Positions 1-8,941 of a stretch of 64,000 bases of DNA are shown here, piece by piece. The notes beneath the pieces are model-generated. The model was not told the DNA's origin. It worked only from the letters and a program-made list of their open reading frames with translations, and searched no databases. Positions within the stretch are counted from its first letter, which is position 1. Each line of letters begins with the position of its first letter. The position numbers and the translations under genes were made by a program. Source of the stretch: Micromonospora zamorensis. GTDB taxonomy: Bacteria > Actinomycetota > Actinomycetes > Mycobacteriales > Micromonosporaceae. The stretch covers positions 1 to 64,000 of the forward strand of contig NZ_LT607755.1 of NCBI RefSeq assembly GCF_900090275.1, given 5' to 3'.

Positions 1-96
1 GGGCGGCGTGGTGCCGGTCACCTGGGAGCGCTATTGTCGCTGGCCAAGGGGGGAAAACCGGCCTTGCGCCGGCGCGAGCAGACAGGAAGATCCGCC

Positions 97-776
97 GTGA
101 CCGTTGCTGCCCCGGACCCACGTGAGGTGCGCGAGGCGAGTCTGGACGAGTTGTCCCGGCTCGGCCTGCCGTTGCCGCCGGCCCAGTTTCCCCTCGTCTG
201 GGAGCCGGGCGACCGGATCGAGCTGCGCCCCACGGCGGAGATCGAGGCGCGGATCGCGGTGCTGCACCTGATCCTGGCCCGCTGCTTCGGGATGCCCCCG
301 CAGGCGGCGATGAGCTGGCTGCTCGGCTCACACCTGGTCGAGATGGTCACCCCGCCGGAATGGCAGTTCGTGATGGGCGGCAAGGGTGACCACCGTTCGT
401 TCGTGCTGCACCACGACGCGCTGTTCGCGCTGGCCTGGGTGCTCGGGCTGAGCAAGCAGCTCGACCCCACCCTGGCCGTGGACGAGCGGCTGGTCGAGCG
501 GCTGCCGCACATCGCCGAGGGGGAGAGCTTCCCGCACTGGCGCTCGCGGATCCTCACGGCGCCGCAGCACCCGGCCGACGCGGCCGCGCTGCTCGATTTG
601 CACTACTGCCTGGACTGGGCGTACCTGGAGACCGAGCGCGACGGTCGGAGGGCACCGGGCCTGGTCGACGCGAACGCGATCGGGCAGCGGCGCTGGGCCC
701 TGGAGTGGGCGGTGATCCTGCGCGGGCCGTACCACGACGAGCCCCCGGCTGGGAAGAGGTCGACCTCTCCACCTGA
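97..776 (+). CDS. DUF4272-family protein (apparent frameshift near its end)
   Basis: Conserved protein of unknown role, about 226 residues. The middle is typical of DUF4272: an all-helical stretch around MSWLLGSHLVE, then a Trp-rich part containing FALAWVLGLSKQLDP. The GTG at 97 is chosen because AGGAAG lies 7 nt upstream; an upstream TTG at 34 has no such signal. Read without interruption the frame runs on into a Pro/Arg-rich tail to 960. If one C is restored in the C5 run at 742-746, it instead ends GWEEVDLST at 774-776, three bases from the end of the convergent methyltransferase gene, which is the more natural end. I treat the missing C as a likely sequencing error. Function unknown. Confidence 0.7.
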
Positions 777-778
777 GG

Positions 779-1648
779 TCAGCGGGGTCGGTACGCGTCC
801 AGCCGGACCGCGACGGTCACCCGGACCGGCTCGGGCAGGGCGGCCAGCCGGTCGGCGAGAGCGCCCGGGTCGGTGTGCCAGGCGCTCGGGCCCATCCCGA
901 CCAGGCTGGCGGCCTCCCGGCGGGTCAGGGCCAGCTCCGCCCGGTGCACCGCCGAACTGACCGGGGTGAAGTGCCCGCCCAGGCTGCCGGTCACCCGGTC
1001 CGCCTTGTCCGGGTCCACCCGCAGCAGGTCGAGGGCATCCACCAACTCGGCGAGATGGTCGGTGTCGGGCGTGACCACCAGCAGCGTCCCGGCCGGGTCG
1101 AGCACCCGGTGGAACTCCGCGCCGTTGCGCGGGGCGAAGACGTTCAGCAGCACGGCCGTCGAGGCGTCCGCCACGGGCAGCCGCTGCCAGGTGTCGGCGA
1201 GAGCCGCGGCGGCCCGGGGATGCGCGCGGGCCGCGCGGCGCAGCGCCGGCTTGGACACGTCCAGGGCCAGACCCACGGCGTCCGGCAACGCCGCCAGCAC
1301 CGCGCCGAGGTACCGGCCGGTGCCGGCGCCGGCATCCACCACCAGGGGGTACGCCCCGACGTCGGGCTCCGGCGGTTCGAGCCGGGCCACGGCCTCCGTC
1401 GCGGCGGCGGCGAGAGCGGCCGAGATGACGTCGTAGTGCCCGGCGGCCTGGAAGTCCGCGCGGGCCGCGACCATTTCGGGGGTGTCACCGACGTGCGGTG
1501 CACGACCGGTGAGCAGGTTGACGTAGCCCTGGCGCGCGATGTCGAAGCTGTGCCGGCGTGGGCAGCGCAGCGCGCTCGTGTCGATGGCCTGCCCCAGGGG
1601 TTCGCCGCAGACCGGGCAGCGCAGCCGGTCGAGGATGCGGGGATCCAC
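779..1648 (-). CDS. RlmA-family 23S rRNA (guanine-N1)-methyltransferase-like protein
   Basis: Probable S-adenosylmethionine-dependent methyltransferase of the RlmA type, 289 residues. RlmA proteins methylate N1 of G745 or G748 in 23S rRNA, and the G748 enzymes (TlrB) give tylosin resistance in producers. The N-terminus has the family's zinc site, Cys11-x2-Cys14 and Cys29-x3-His33, followed by RQGYVNLLTG. The SAM-binding motif is VVDAGAGTGRYL near residue 105. The GTG at 1648 puts the zinc site at the normal distance from the start; the frame stays open upstream to 1969 but that part looks non-coding. Which base is methylated cannot be read from the sequence. Confidence 0.8.
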   Translation of the reverse strand: MDPRILDRLRCPVCGEPLGQAIDTSALRCPRRHSFDIARQGYVNLLTGRAPHVGDTPEMVAARADFQAAGHYDVISAALAAAATEAVARLEPPEPDVGAYPLVVDAGAGTGRYLGAVLAALPDAVGLALDVSKPALRRAARAHPRAAAALADTWQRLPVADASTAVLLNVFAPRNGAEFHRVLDPAGTLLVVTPDTDHLAELVDALDLLRVDPDKADRVTGSLGGHFTPVSSAVHRAELALTRREAASLVGMGPSAWHTDPGALADRLAALPEPVRVTVAVRLDAYRPR

Positions 1649-1753
1649 GTCAGGCGCACTCCATCCGCTCAGTTTAGACGTGCACCGGATCGGAGGCCGT
1701 GACACCCGGCGGCCCTGTCCCGGTCCGCCCGGGGCGCTGACTAGGGTCTGAGC

Positions 1754-2826
1754 ATGGTCGCAACTATCCGGTATGAGGACATCGTCAAGGTTCCGAAGGC
1801 CCTGCTGCACGACCACCTCGACGGCGGGCTGCGGCCGGCGACGATCGTCGACCTGGCCGCGGAGGTGGGCCACGAGTTGCCCGCCACCGATCCCGACGCG
1901 CTCGGACGCTGGTTCGCGGCCGCGGCCGACTCCGGCTCCCTGGAGCGCTACCTCGAAACGTTCGCGCACACCGTCGCGGTCATGCAGACCGCGCCGGCGC
2001 TGCGGCGGGTCGCCCGCGAATGTGCCCTGGACCTGGCCGCCGACGGGGTGGTCTACGCCGAGGTGCGCTTCGCCCCGAGCAGCACCTGGAGCAGGATCTC
2101 AGCCTGGACGAGGTGGTCGAGGCGGTGCTGGCCGGGTTCGCCGAGGGCACCGCCCAGGCCGTCGAGGCGGGCCTGAGCATCCGGGTGGGCACCCTGCTCA
2201 CGGCGATGCGGCACGCCGCCCGCTCCCAGGAGATCGCCGAGCTGGCCGTGCGCCACCGGGACGCCGGGGTGGTCGGCTTCGACATCGCCGGCGCCGAGGC
2301 GGGCTTCCCGCCCACCCGCCACCTGGACGCCTTCGAGTACCTGCAACGGGAGAACTTCCACTTCACCATCCACGCCGGTGAGGCGTTCGGTCTGCCGTCG
2401 ATCTGGCAGGCGATCCAGTGGTGCGGAGCGGACCGGCTCGGCCACGGGGTGCGGATCGTCGACGACATCGGCCCGGACGGCACGCTGGGCCGGCTGGCCG
2501 CGTACGTCAGGGACAAGCGGATCCCCCTGGAGCTGTGCCCCTCGTCGAACGTGCAGACCGGCGCGGTGGCCTCCATCGCGGACCACCCGATCGGTCTGCT
2601 GCGCGACCTGCGCTTCCGCGCCACAGTCAACACCGACAACCGGCTGATGAGCGGCACCTCCATGTCACGGGAGATGTCGCTGCTGGTGGAGACGTTCGGC
2701 TACGGCTGGAAAGAGTTGCAGTGGTTCACCATCAACGCGATGAAGAGCGCCTTCATCCCGTTCGACGAGCGACTGCGGATCATCGACGAGGTGATCAAGC
2801 CGGCGTACGCCAAGCTGATGGCCTGA
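1754..2826 (+). CDS. add: Adenosine deaminase (apparent frameshift near 2083)
   Basis: Deaminates adenosine and deoxyadenosine to inosine and deoxyinosine in purine salvage; about 357 residues. The zinc-binding pair is His19/His21 (LLHDHLDGG). Later come the catalytic HAGEAFG segment, the LGHGVRI histidine and the C-terminal Asp in [11 protein letters not shown]. The frame breaks at RFAPSST. Restoring one G near 2083 gives [18 protein letters not shown], the normal family sequence, so this is probably a sequencing error. The ATG at 1754 starts the conserved N-terminus, and TAGGGTCTGAGCATG upstream resembles a leaderless promoter. It faces the uridine kinase gene across a short hairpin. Confidence 0.9.
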
Positions 2827-2827
2827 C

Positions 2828-2844
2828 GGTCAGCCGTGCTGACC
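2828..2844. terminator. Short hairpin between convergent add and udk
   Basis: GGTCAGC-CGT-GCTGACC is a perfect 7-bp stem with a 3-nt loop, right after the add stop codon and 7 bp before the end of the opposing gene. There is no T-run, as is usual for actinomycete terminators. Its placement suggests a bidirectional terminator. Confidence 0.5.
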
Positions 2845-2850
2845 TGACCA

Positions 2851-3454
2851 TCAGCCGTGCGGGTGGCCGGCGAGCAGGCCGGCCACCCGGCGCAGCACCT
2901 CCCTGGCGCGGGCCGCCTCCGCACCCAACCCGGTCTGCCGACGCAGGATCGCGGGCTCGGCCCGGAGCAGCGCCACGCCGCGCCGGACCAGCACCCGGGG
3001 GGCCTTGCGCTGCTCGGACAGGTCCCGGGCGAGCCGGCGCAGGAAGGTCGCCCCGCGCGGACGGCGCAGCGGCGTACGCCCCAGCGAGCAGTCCGCGGCG
3101 ACGGCATTCCTCGACGATCTCGGCGGCGAAGATCCCTTCGGCCACGAAAAGTGGCGATCCGGCGACATCAAATGTCCGGGTGGCCACCCGTCGGTCTGCG
3201 CCGATCGCATAAACCGGCACATCGGCGCGGCCTTCCCGAGCAAGTCGGGCAATGATTTCCACAGCGGTGGGGGCATCCCAGGACTGCGGCGATTCCCAAT
3301 CCACCTGGCCGTTTCGTCGCGGCAACGTAGGGTCATCGCCGTCTTTGTAGAAGTCGTCCAGACAGAGCACCGGTAAACCGGTTTGCTGCGCTATGTACGA
3401 CTTTCCGGAGCCGGAAGGACCGGCGAGCAGGACAACGCGGTGCGGATGTTCCAT
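2851..3454 (-). CDS. udk: Uridine kinase-like P-loop kinase (apparent frameshift near 3070-3090)
   Basis: P-loop nucleoside kinase of the uridine kinase family, about 200 residues, expected to phosphorylate uridine or cytidine. The ATG at 3454 is followed by the Walker A motif AGPSGSGKS at residues 11-19 and by LCLDDFYKDGDD, the acidic substrate-site segment typical of the family. ADRRVATRTFDVAGSPLFVAEGIFAAE matches the segment around the second acidic motif. Around 3070-3090 the frame changes from GLLAGAYA to the frame that ends TFLRRLARDLSEQRK...HPHG, so one base seems lost or gained. It sits beside adenosine deaminase, consistent with nucleoside salvage. Substrate is inferred from family only. 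Confidence 0.75.
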
Positions 3455-3647
3455 TACCTTCAGTTACTCCGGCCAGACGGACTGCTATCAAATCGCATCA
3501 ACATCTCATCACACCTCCGGCCGGTGACAACCTGGGCTTTCTTCTTGTCGACCGGCGTGATGGAATCTCGGGGGTCCGACCCGCCGGGTCGGTCGCTGGG
3601 CGTTGCCCGGGGCAACGCGTTGAAGCTGTAATCGCGAGGGCGGTGTT

Positions 3648-6600
3648 GTGAGCAAACGGCCAAAGACGGCGGGCTCCTTCCTGTCGCGGCTGCGCCGGCC
3701 GGCCAGCCGGCTCCGGGACATGCCGATCTGGTCCAAGCTCGGTCTCATCATGATCGTGCCGACCATCGCCACGGTCGTGGTGGGCACCAGTGGTCTTGTC
3801 GACCACGTGGAGACGCTCAACAATGCCAACCGAGCCGGCGACCTGGCCAACCTGTCGAGCTATTCCGGCAGCCTGGTCGACAGTCTGCAGGATGAGCGGA
3901 CTGCCGCCGTGCTGCTGCTGGGGGCGGACGGGACGCAGCCGACGGCGCAGTACCAGGAGGCCTACAACCGGGTGACCTCCCGGGTGGACCGTGAGACGTC
4001 CCCCTACCGGCAGCAGCGTGCCGAGATCGAGGACCTGCCGGGCAGCCTGGAAGGTCTGCTCGACGGCATCGACCAGAACCTGCAGGACCTGTCGGGCATC
4101 CGCAGCCAGGTGTTCAACGGCAAGCTCGCGCTCACCGAGACCGTGCAGGCGTACGAGGGTCTGATCAGTGACCTGCTCGCCATCCGCGACTCGGCCACGC
4201 AGCTCGCCGGTAACAACGAACTGAGCGACCGGATGCGCGCCGCCGCGGCGGTCGCCCGCGAGAAGGAGTTCCTCGCCGCACGCCGGGTCGTGGTGCACCG
4301 CGCGCTGGGTGTGAAGGGCGGCAAGCGCCTCACTCCGGCGCTGCGCACCGACTACATCGCCAGTGGCACCGGCCAGCAGCAGGCGCTGCAGAGCTTCAAG
4401 GCCGTCGCCACCCCGGACGACGCGAAGTTCCACGACCAGACGGTCGCGGGCGGCGACCGCCGGGAGGCACAGAACTACACCGGCTGGATCGACGGCAACA
4501 CCACCGGCGACATGCGCAACGCGCCGTTCGGGCCGGACCAGTGGGAAGCCGCCATGACGGCCAACGCCAAGCTGATCCGCAACGTCGAGACCAAGCTCGA
4601 CGGCGAAGTGGTCGACGAGGCCAACAGTCTCCGCTCGGACGTGCAGCGCCAGGTCTTCCTGGAGACCGGCCTGCTGCTCAGCATGCTGTTGCTGGCCATC
4701 CTCTTCGCGTACCTGGTCGCCCGCTCCATGGCCCGTTCACTTCGTGAGCTGCGGCAGGGTGCGCTCTCCGTCGCCCAGTACGGCCTACCCCAGGCGGTTG
4801 CCCGACTGCGTGACCCGCAGGTCGTCGGGCAGCTCTCCCCGGTGCAGCTGGCCAACCAGATCGCCGAGCCACTACCGGTCCGCAGCCGGGACGAGTTCGG
4901 CCAGGTGACCGAGGCGTTCAACGCCGTCCACCTGGAAGCCGTCCGTACGGCCGCCGAGCAGGCGGCACTGCGCGCCTCCGTCGCGACCATGTTCGTCAAC
5001 CTGGCCCGCCGTTCACAGATCCTGGTCGACCGCCTCATCGGGCACCTCGACCGGCTGGAGCGCGGCGAGGAGGACCCGGACCGGCTGGCCGAGCTGTTCC
5101 AGCTCGACCACCTGGCCACCCGGATGCGCCGCAACGACGAGAACCTGCTGGTGCTCGCCGGTGCCGACTCCACCCGTGTGCAACGTGAGCCGGCCGCGCT
5201 CATCGACGTGCTGCGGGCCGCGCAGTCCGAGGTCGAGCACTACACCCGGATCGAGTTCGGCGTCATCGACCGCGACATCGAGGTCGCCGCGCACGCGGTC
5301 AACGACCTGGTGCACCTCGTCGCCGAGCTGTTCGACAACGCCACCGCGTTCTCTCCGCCCGACTCGCAGGTGATGGTCGAGGCCCGTCGGGTCGGCGACC
5401 GCTCCTCGCTCTACGTCGAGGACCGCGGCATCGGCATCAGCGCCGAGCAGTTGCACGACCTCAACGAGCGGCTCGCGACGCCGCCGCAGGTGGACGTCGC
5501 CGTCTCCCGGATGATGGGCCTGGTCGTGGTCGCCCGACTGGCGTCCCGGCACGGCGTCCGGGTGGAGCTGCGCCCCGGCTCCGACCGTGGCACCGTCGCG
5601 GACGTGACACTGCCCACCTCGGTGCTGGTGCCCCGGGCGCTCTCCGGTCGGGTGCAGCAGCCCCCGGCCCTGCCCGCAGCCGGTGGCCCCCAGCAGAACG
5701 GGCCCGCACCGGCCTTCGGCGCCCTGCCGGCGCTGGGCAACGGCCCTCGTCCGAGCGAGTCCGGCAACCAGGTCACTCTCGGCGGTCGGCCGTTCGAGCC
5801 CGCCTCGCGCAACGGTGCCGGCACCCCGCCAACTCCGGTGGCTACCGCTCGATGCCGGCCTGGTCCGACCTGACCGGCGCTGCCGGGACGAACGGCGTCA
5901 ACGGTGGTGACGGGTTCACCCCGCGGACCGCCAACGGCCAGCCGATCGACCCGCTGCCGCAGCGTCGCGCCGGGGACGACAGCCCGACCTCCGGCCAGCA
6001 GCCGTCGATTCCACGGCAGCTGCCGAGCAGCCCCGAGGCACACCCGTACTCGGCGCCGCCGGTCTCCGCGCAGCCCTACTCCGGCGCGCCGGTCTCCGCC
6101 TCGCCGGCCTCCGGCCAGCCGTACTCCGGGCAGCCCTACTCGGGTGCCCCGTACGGCGGCCCGCCGGTCTCTGCGGCCCCGGCCTCCGGGCAGCCGTACG
6201 CCGGTCCGCCGGTGTCCGCGTCGCCCGTGTCGGCGTCGCCGGCGTCCGGCCAGCCGTATTCGGGTCAGCCCTACTCGGTGCCGCCCGCCTCCAGCCAGTC
6301 GTTCGCCGGGTTCGCACCCCGGTCGGCCCGCCCGCGCAGGCGCCCAGCACCCCGCGCCGCCGGCCTGGCCGCCGGTGCCGGGTACCGACCGCGACGCTTC
6401 GGCGCCGCCGGTGCCCGAGCGGCTCGCCGCTGCCCTGGACATGACGACGGAGCTGCCGCGGGTGCCGCGACCCGGCGAACAGCCGGCCGCAGCAGCCCAG
6501 CCTCCGACTCGGCCATCGGCTCCTGCTCCGGCTCCGGCCCGCAGAAGAATCGGCCGGCCCCGCAGAATCGGCCGGCACCGCAGCAACCGCAGGCGCAGAA

Positions 6601-7261
6601 CCGCCAGCGCTACGCGGACGAGACGATGGAGCTGCCGATCTTCCGGGAGCTCGAGTCGGCTTGGTTCCGTACCCGCCGTCCGGGTTCGGAGGAAGCGGGA
6701 CCCGGCGCGCAGCCGGCGACGAACGGCGACTCCGCGACCCAGCAGTTCGCTACGGTCGAGGCCACCGGTCGGGCAGTCCACAAGACACCACCCGGGACGA
6801 CAGGTAACACACCGATGGCAGACACTCCGACGGCCGGAGGAGCGCCGCGGGACAACGGCTCCACAGCGAACGAGGGCGGTCGCCCGAGCGTCGCTGAGAG
6901 CCTGCCGAACCGCCGGCCCCAACCGCAGACCAACGGCTGGCAGACCGCTGCCGACGACGGCTGGCGTGCTGCCTCGGCGGCGGCCGGCGCGGTGCCGGTG
7001 AGCGAGACCACCACGACCGGCCTGCCGAAGCGCAAGCCGATGGCGCAGTTGGTGCCGGGCGCGGTGGAGAAGCCCACCACCTCGGTCCAGCGGCGCTCCC
7101 CGGAGGCGGTCCGTGGCCTGCTCTCCGCCTACCACCGGGCGTGCAGCGAGGGCGTAGCACCTCGGACAACCCGACCAGCCCGGAGGCGACTCCGGGAGGG
7201 CAATCCTCGCAGTCTGGCTCAGGCCGGTGGCCGGGAGCGGCAGAAGGAGCAAGAAGGATGA
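3648..7261 (+). CDS. Conservon-type nitrate-sensing histidine kinase (CvnA-like), several apparent frameshifts
   Basis: Membrane sensor kinase of about 1200 residues, first gene of a conservon-type operon. Order seen: transmembrane helix (LGLIMIVPTIATVVVG, residues 32-47), an extracellular helical NIT-type sensor, a second membrane segment (GLLLSMLLLAILFAYLVA), a HAMP-like linker, the phospho-acceptor region with QLDHLATRMRR, and an ATPase domain with N box ELFDNATAFSPPDS and G box VEDRGIGIS. A long Pro/Ser/Gly-rich tail follows, ending in LPKRKPMAQLVPG and RRSPEAVRGLLSAYHRG, which CvnA kinases share. The frame breaks near 5828, 6325, 6540, 7138 and 7230, always returning to sensible sequence; I read these as sequencing errors. 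The stop overlaps the next start (ATGA). GTG start at 3648. Confidence 0.85.
6050..6310 (+). repeat. Degenerate Pro-Tyr-Ser-Gly coding repeats in the kinase tail
   Basis: The kinase tail contains repeated units such as SGQPYSGQPYSGAP, PPVSASPVSASPASGQP and APASGQPYAGPPVS, encoded by imperfect direct repeats of about 15-60 bp. This is low-complexity, probably disordered, cytoplasmic sequence. Such repeats are prone to expansion, contraction and misassembly. Confidence 0.7.
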
Positions 7262-7738
7262 CAACTACGCAGGATCTTGGTTGGCTGCTGGCCAACTTCG
7301 CCGACCGGGTGCCCGGTGTCGCTCATGCGGTCGCCGTCTCGGCCGACGGCCTTCTCCTGGCGTCGTCACGGACCTGCCGCGCGACCGGGCCGACCAGCTC
7401 GCCCGATCTCCTCGGTCTGGTCAGCCTGACCAGGGGCAGCCGCTGCTTCGAGGAGCGCGGTGTTGCAGACCGTCGTGGAGATGGACAATGGCTTCCTGTT
7501 CCTGATGTCCATCTCGGATGGTCGTCCTTCGCCGTGCTGGCCGCCGCAGCTCTGACGTGGCCAGTCGGCTACGAGATGGCGCTGCTGGTCGACCGGGTGG
7601 GCGACGCACTGACTCCGCAGCCGCGTGCGGCTGCGGCATGCTGGCTGACGCCCCGCCGCTGATCGTGAGGTCGGCACCAACGCAACAACGACAACGACGG
7701 CTTCACCGGTGGAGCCGGTAACGGTACGAAGGAGGTGA
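7258..7738 (+). CDS. Roadblock/LC7-domain protein (CvnB-like), with several apparent frameshifts
   Basis: MglB-like roadblock protein, expected to act with the GTPase encoded two genes downstream. The N-terminus MTTTQDLGWLLANFADRVPG and then HAVAVSADGLLLASS are diagnostic. Later pieces in other frames (DLPRDRADQLA, VVEMDNGF, SFAVLA, VGYEMALLVDRVGDALTPQPR) cover the rest of the family, so at least five single-base errors are needed to read it through. The most plausible end is the TGA at 7736-7738, after NATTTTASPVEPVTVRRR, overlapping the next gene's GTG. That gives about 159 residues. The ATG at 7258 overlaps the kinase stop. Confidence 0.7.
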
Positions 7739-8117
7739 GCGGCGAGATGGCCGATCGTGACGAACCGACCGGAGCGTTGGTCCGTCCATACGCCGTGACC
7801 CGTGGCCGTACCCGTCCCGGCTCGACATCGCGCTGGAGGCGCTCGTCGAGACGACGGTGCGCGGCCGCACCGCTGCCAGTGGCAACGGTGGTGGCCGCGA
7901 ACACCAGTACATCGCCGCGCTGTGTGACGGACGCGTGCAATCGCTCGCGGAGATCGCGGCGCGGCTGCAGCTCCCGCTCGGTGTGGCCGGGTGCTCATCG
8001 CCGACATGGCGAGGACGGCCTGGTCGCGGTCCACGAGCCGACCATCCTGGACGACTCCGACGACGCGGTGGGCACTGAACTGCTGGAGAGGTGCTGAGTG
8101 GACTTCGCAGGCTCTGA
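7735..8117 (+). CDS. DUF742 protein (CvnC-like), with apparent frameshifts
   Basis: Third gene of the conservon-type operon, about 127 residues, DUF742 family. The start reads MSGEMADRDEPTGALVRPYAVTRGRTRP, with GTG at 7735 directly after GGAGG. The middle is in another frame (YIAALCDGRVQSLAEIAARLQLPLGVA, the winged-helix-like core), and the end returns to DGLVAVHEPTILDDSDDAVGTELLER. The expected family ending VLSGLRRL lies in a third frame to TGA 8115-8117; an alternative in-frame stop is at 8097. Family members are small partners of the roadblock and GTPase proteins at the membrane; their biochemical role is poorly known. Confidence 0.7.
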
Positions 8118-8697
8118 CATGTCGCACCGCCGCCGAACCCGAGCGCCGCGTGACGTCGGCGAAGATCGTTATCGCCGGTGGATTCGGCGTCGGTAAGACG
8201 ACGCTGGTCGGCTCGGTCTCGGAGATCACGCCGCTGACCACCGAGGCCATCATGACCTCCGCTGGCGTGGGCGTCGACGATACCCGGCAGGTGCCGGGCA
8301 AGACGACGACCACGGTGGCCATGGACTTCGGCCGGATCTCGATCGACCGTGACCTGATCCTGTACCTGTTCGGTACGCCGGTCAGACCCGATTCTGGTTC
8401 ATGTGGGACGAACTGGTTCGGGGTGCGATCGGCGCGGTCGTGCTGGTGACACTCGCCGGCTGGCCGACTGCTTCGCGGCGATCGACTTCTTCGAGCACCG
8501 ACGCCTCCGTACCTGGTGGCGATCAACTGCTTCGACGGGATGCAGTACCACGACCCGCAGGACGTTCGGACGCCTTGGCGATCTCGAGCGACGTGCCGTG
8601 GTGGCCTGCGACGCCCGTAACGGGAGTCGACGAAGCACGTGCTGATCTCGCTGGTCGAGTACGTGCTCACCATGCGCGCGCGCCCGCCCCGGCCTGA
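8098..8697 (+). CDS. Conservon GTPase (CvnD-like, ATP/GTP-binding), with apparent frameshifts
   Basis: Small Ras-like/MglA-like GTPase, about 199 residues, last gene of the operon. The P-loop is KIVIAGGFGVGKTTLVGSVSE, followed by the family segment TTTVAMDFGRISI and the switch strand LILYLFGTP. The rest (FWFMWDELVRGAIGAVVLV, RRLADCFAAIDFFE, VAINCFDGM, DALAISSDVPVVACDAR, LISLVEYVLTM) is spread over three frames, so several single-base errors are likely between 8130 and 8660. GTG 8098 begins VDFAGSDM and overlaps the upstream gene by about 20 nt, as is common in these operons. GTP cycling with the roadblock partner is family knowledge. Confidence 0.75.
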
Positions 8698-8884
8698 TCG
8701 GGACGCCGCACCCCGGTGGTGGCTCAGGCCGCCACCGGGAGCACTACCCTGCTCGCCGACGCCCCTACGTCGGCGCGCGCTCTACGCCGTCTCCTGAGGC
8801 CCTGGAAGCCACCGGCCCCCGCACCCTGGGCCGTTGAGCTGCGGGCTTCGAGAGGCGGCGTTGCCGCGTCCAGGGGCACGTCTG

Positions 8885-8934
8885 CACACGCGACAGCGCC
8901 CTCAGTCAGCTGACTGAGGGCGCTGTCGCGTGTG
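8885..8934. terminator. Perfect 50-bp palindrome between the conservon and the opposing gene
   Basis: All 25 bases on the left are matched on the right with no loop; the centre lies between 8909 and 8910, in CAGTCAG|CTGACTG. It starts 188 bp after the GTPase stop and ends 8 bp before the stop of the minus-strand gene. The obvious role is a bidirectional transcription terminator. I see no gene between 8698 and 8884. Confidence 0.75.
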
Positions 8935-8941
8935 ACGAGGG

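Noticed and set aside
1..96. End of an upstream gene before the DUF4272 gene
   Set aside because: No frame in these bases shows a recognisable C-terminus; only a TTG start at 34 lacking a ribosome site.
6050..6310. CRISPR-like or minisatellite repeat
   Set aside because: The repeats are in-frame Pro/Tyr/Ser/Gly codons of the kinase tail with no unique spacers.
5411..7264. 617-codon minus-strand open frame opposite the kinase tail
   Set aside because: It is the antisense of the histidine kinase's coding sequence; its Arg/Gly-rich composition is the usual shadow in a GC-rich genome, and no ribosome site or family was seen.
7258..8697. Programmed frameshifting in the conservon genes
   Set aside because: There are too many shifts, in both directions and without slippery heptamers; random base-call errors explain them better.
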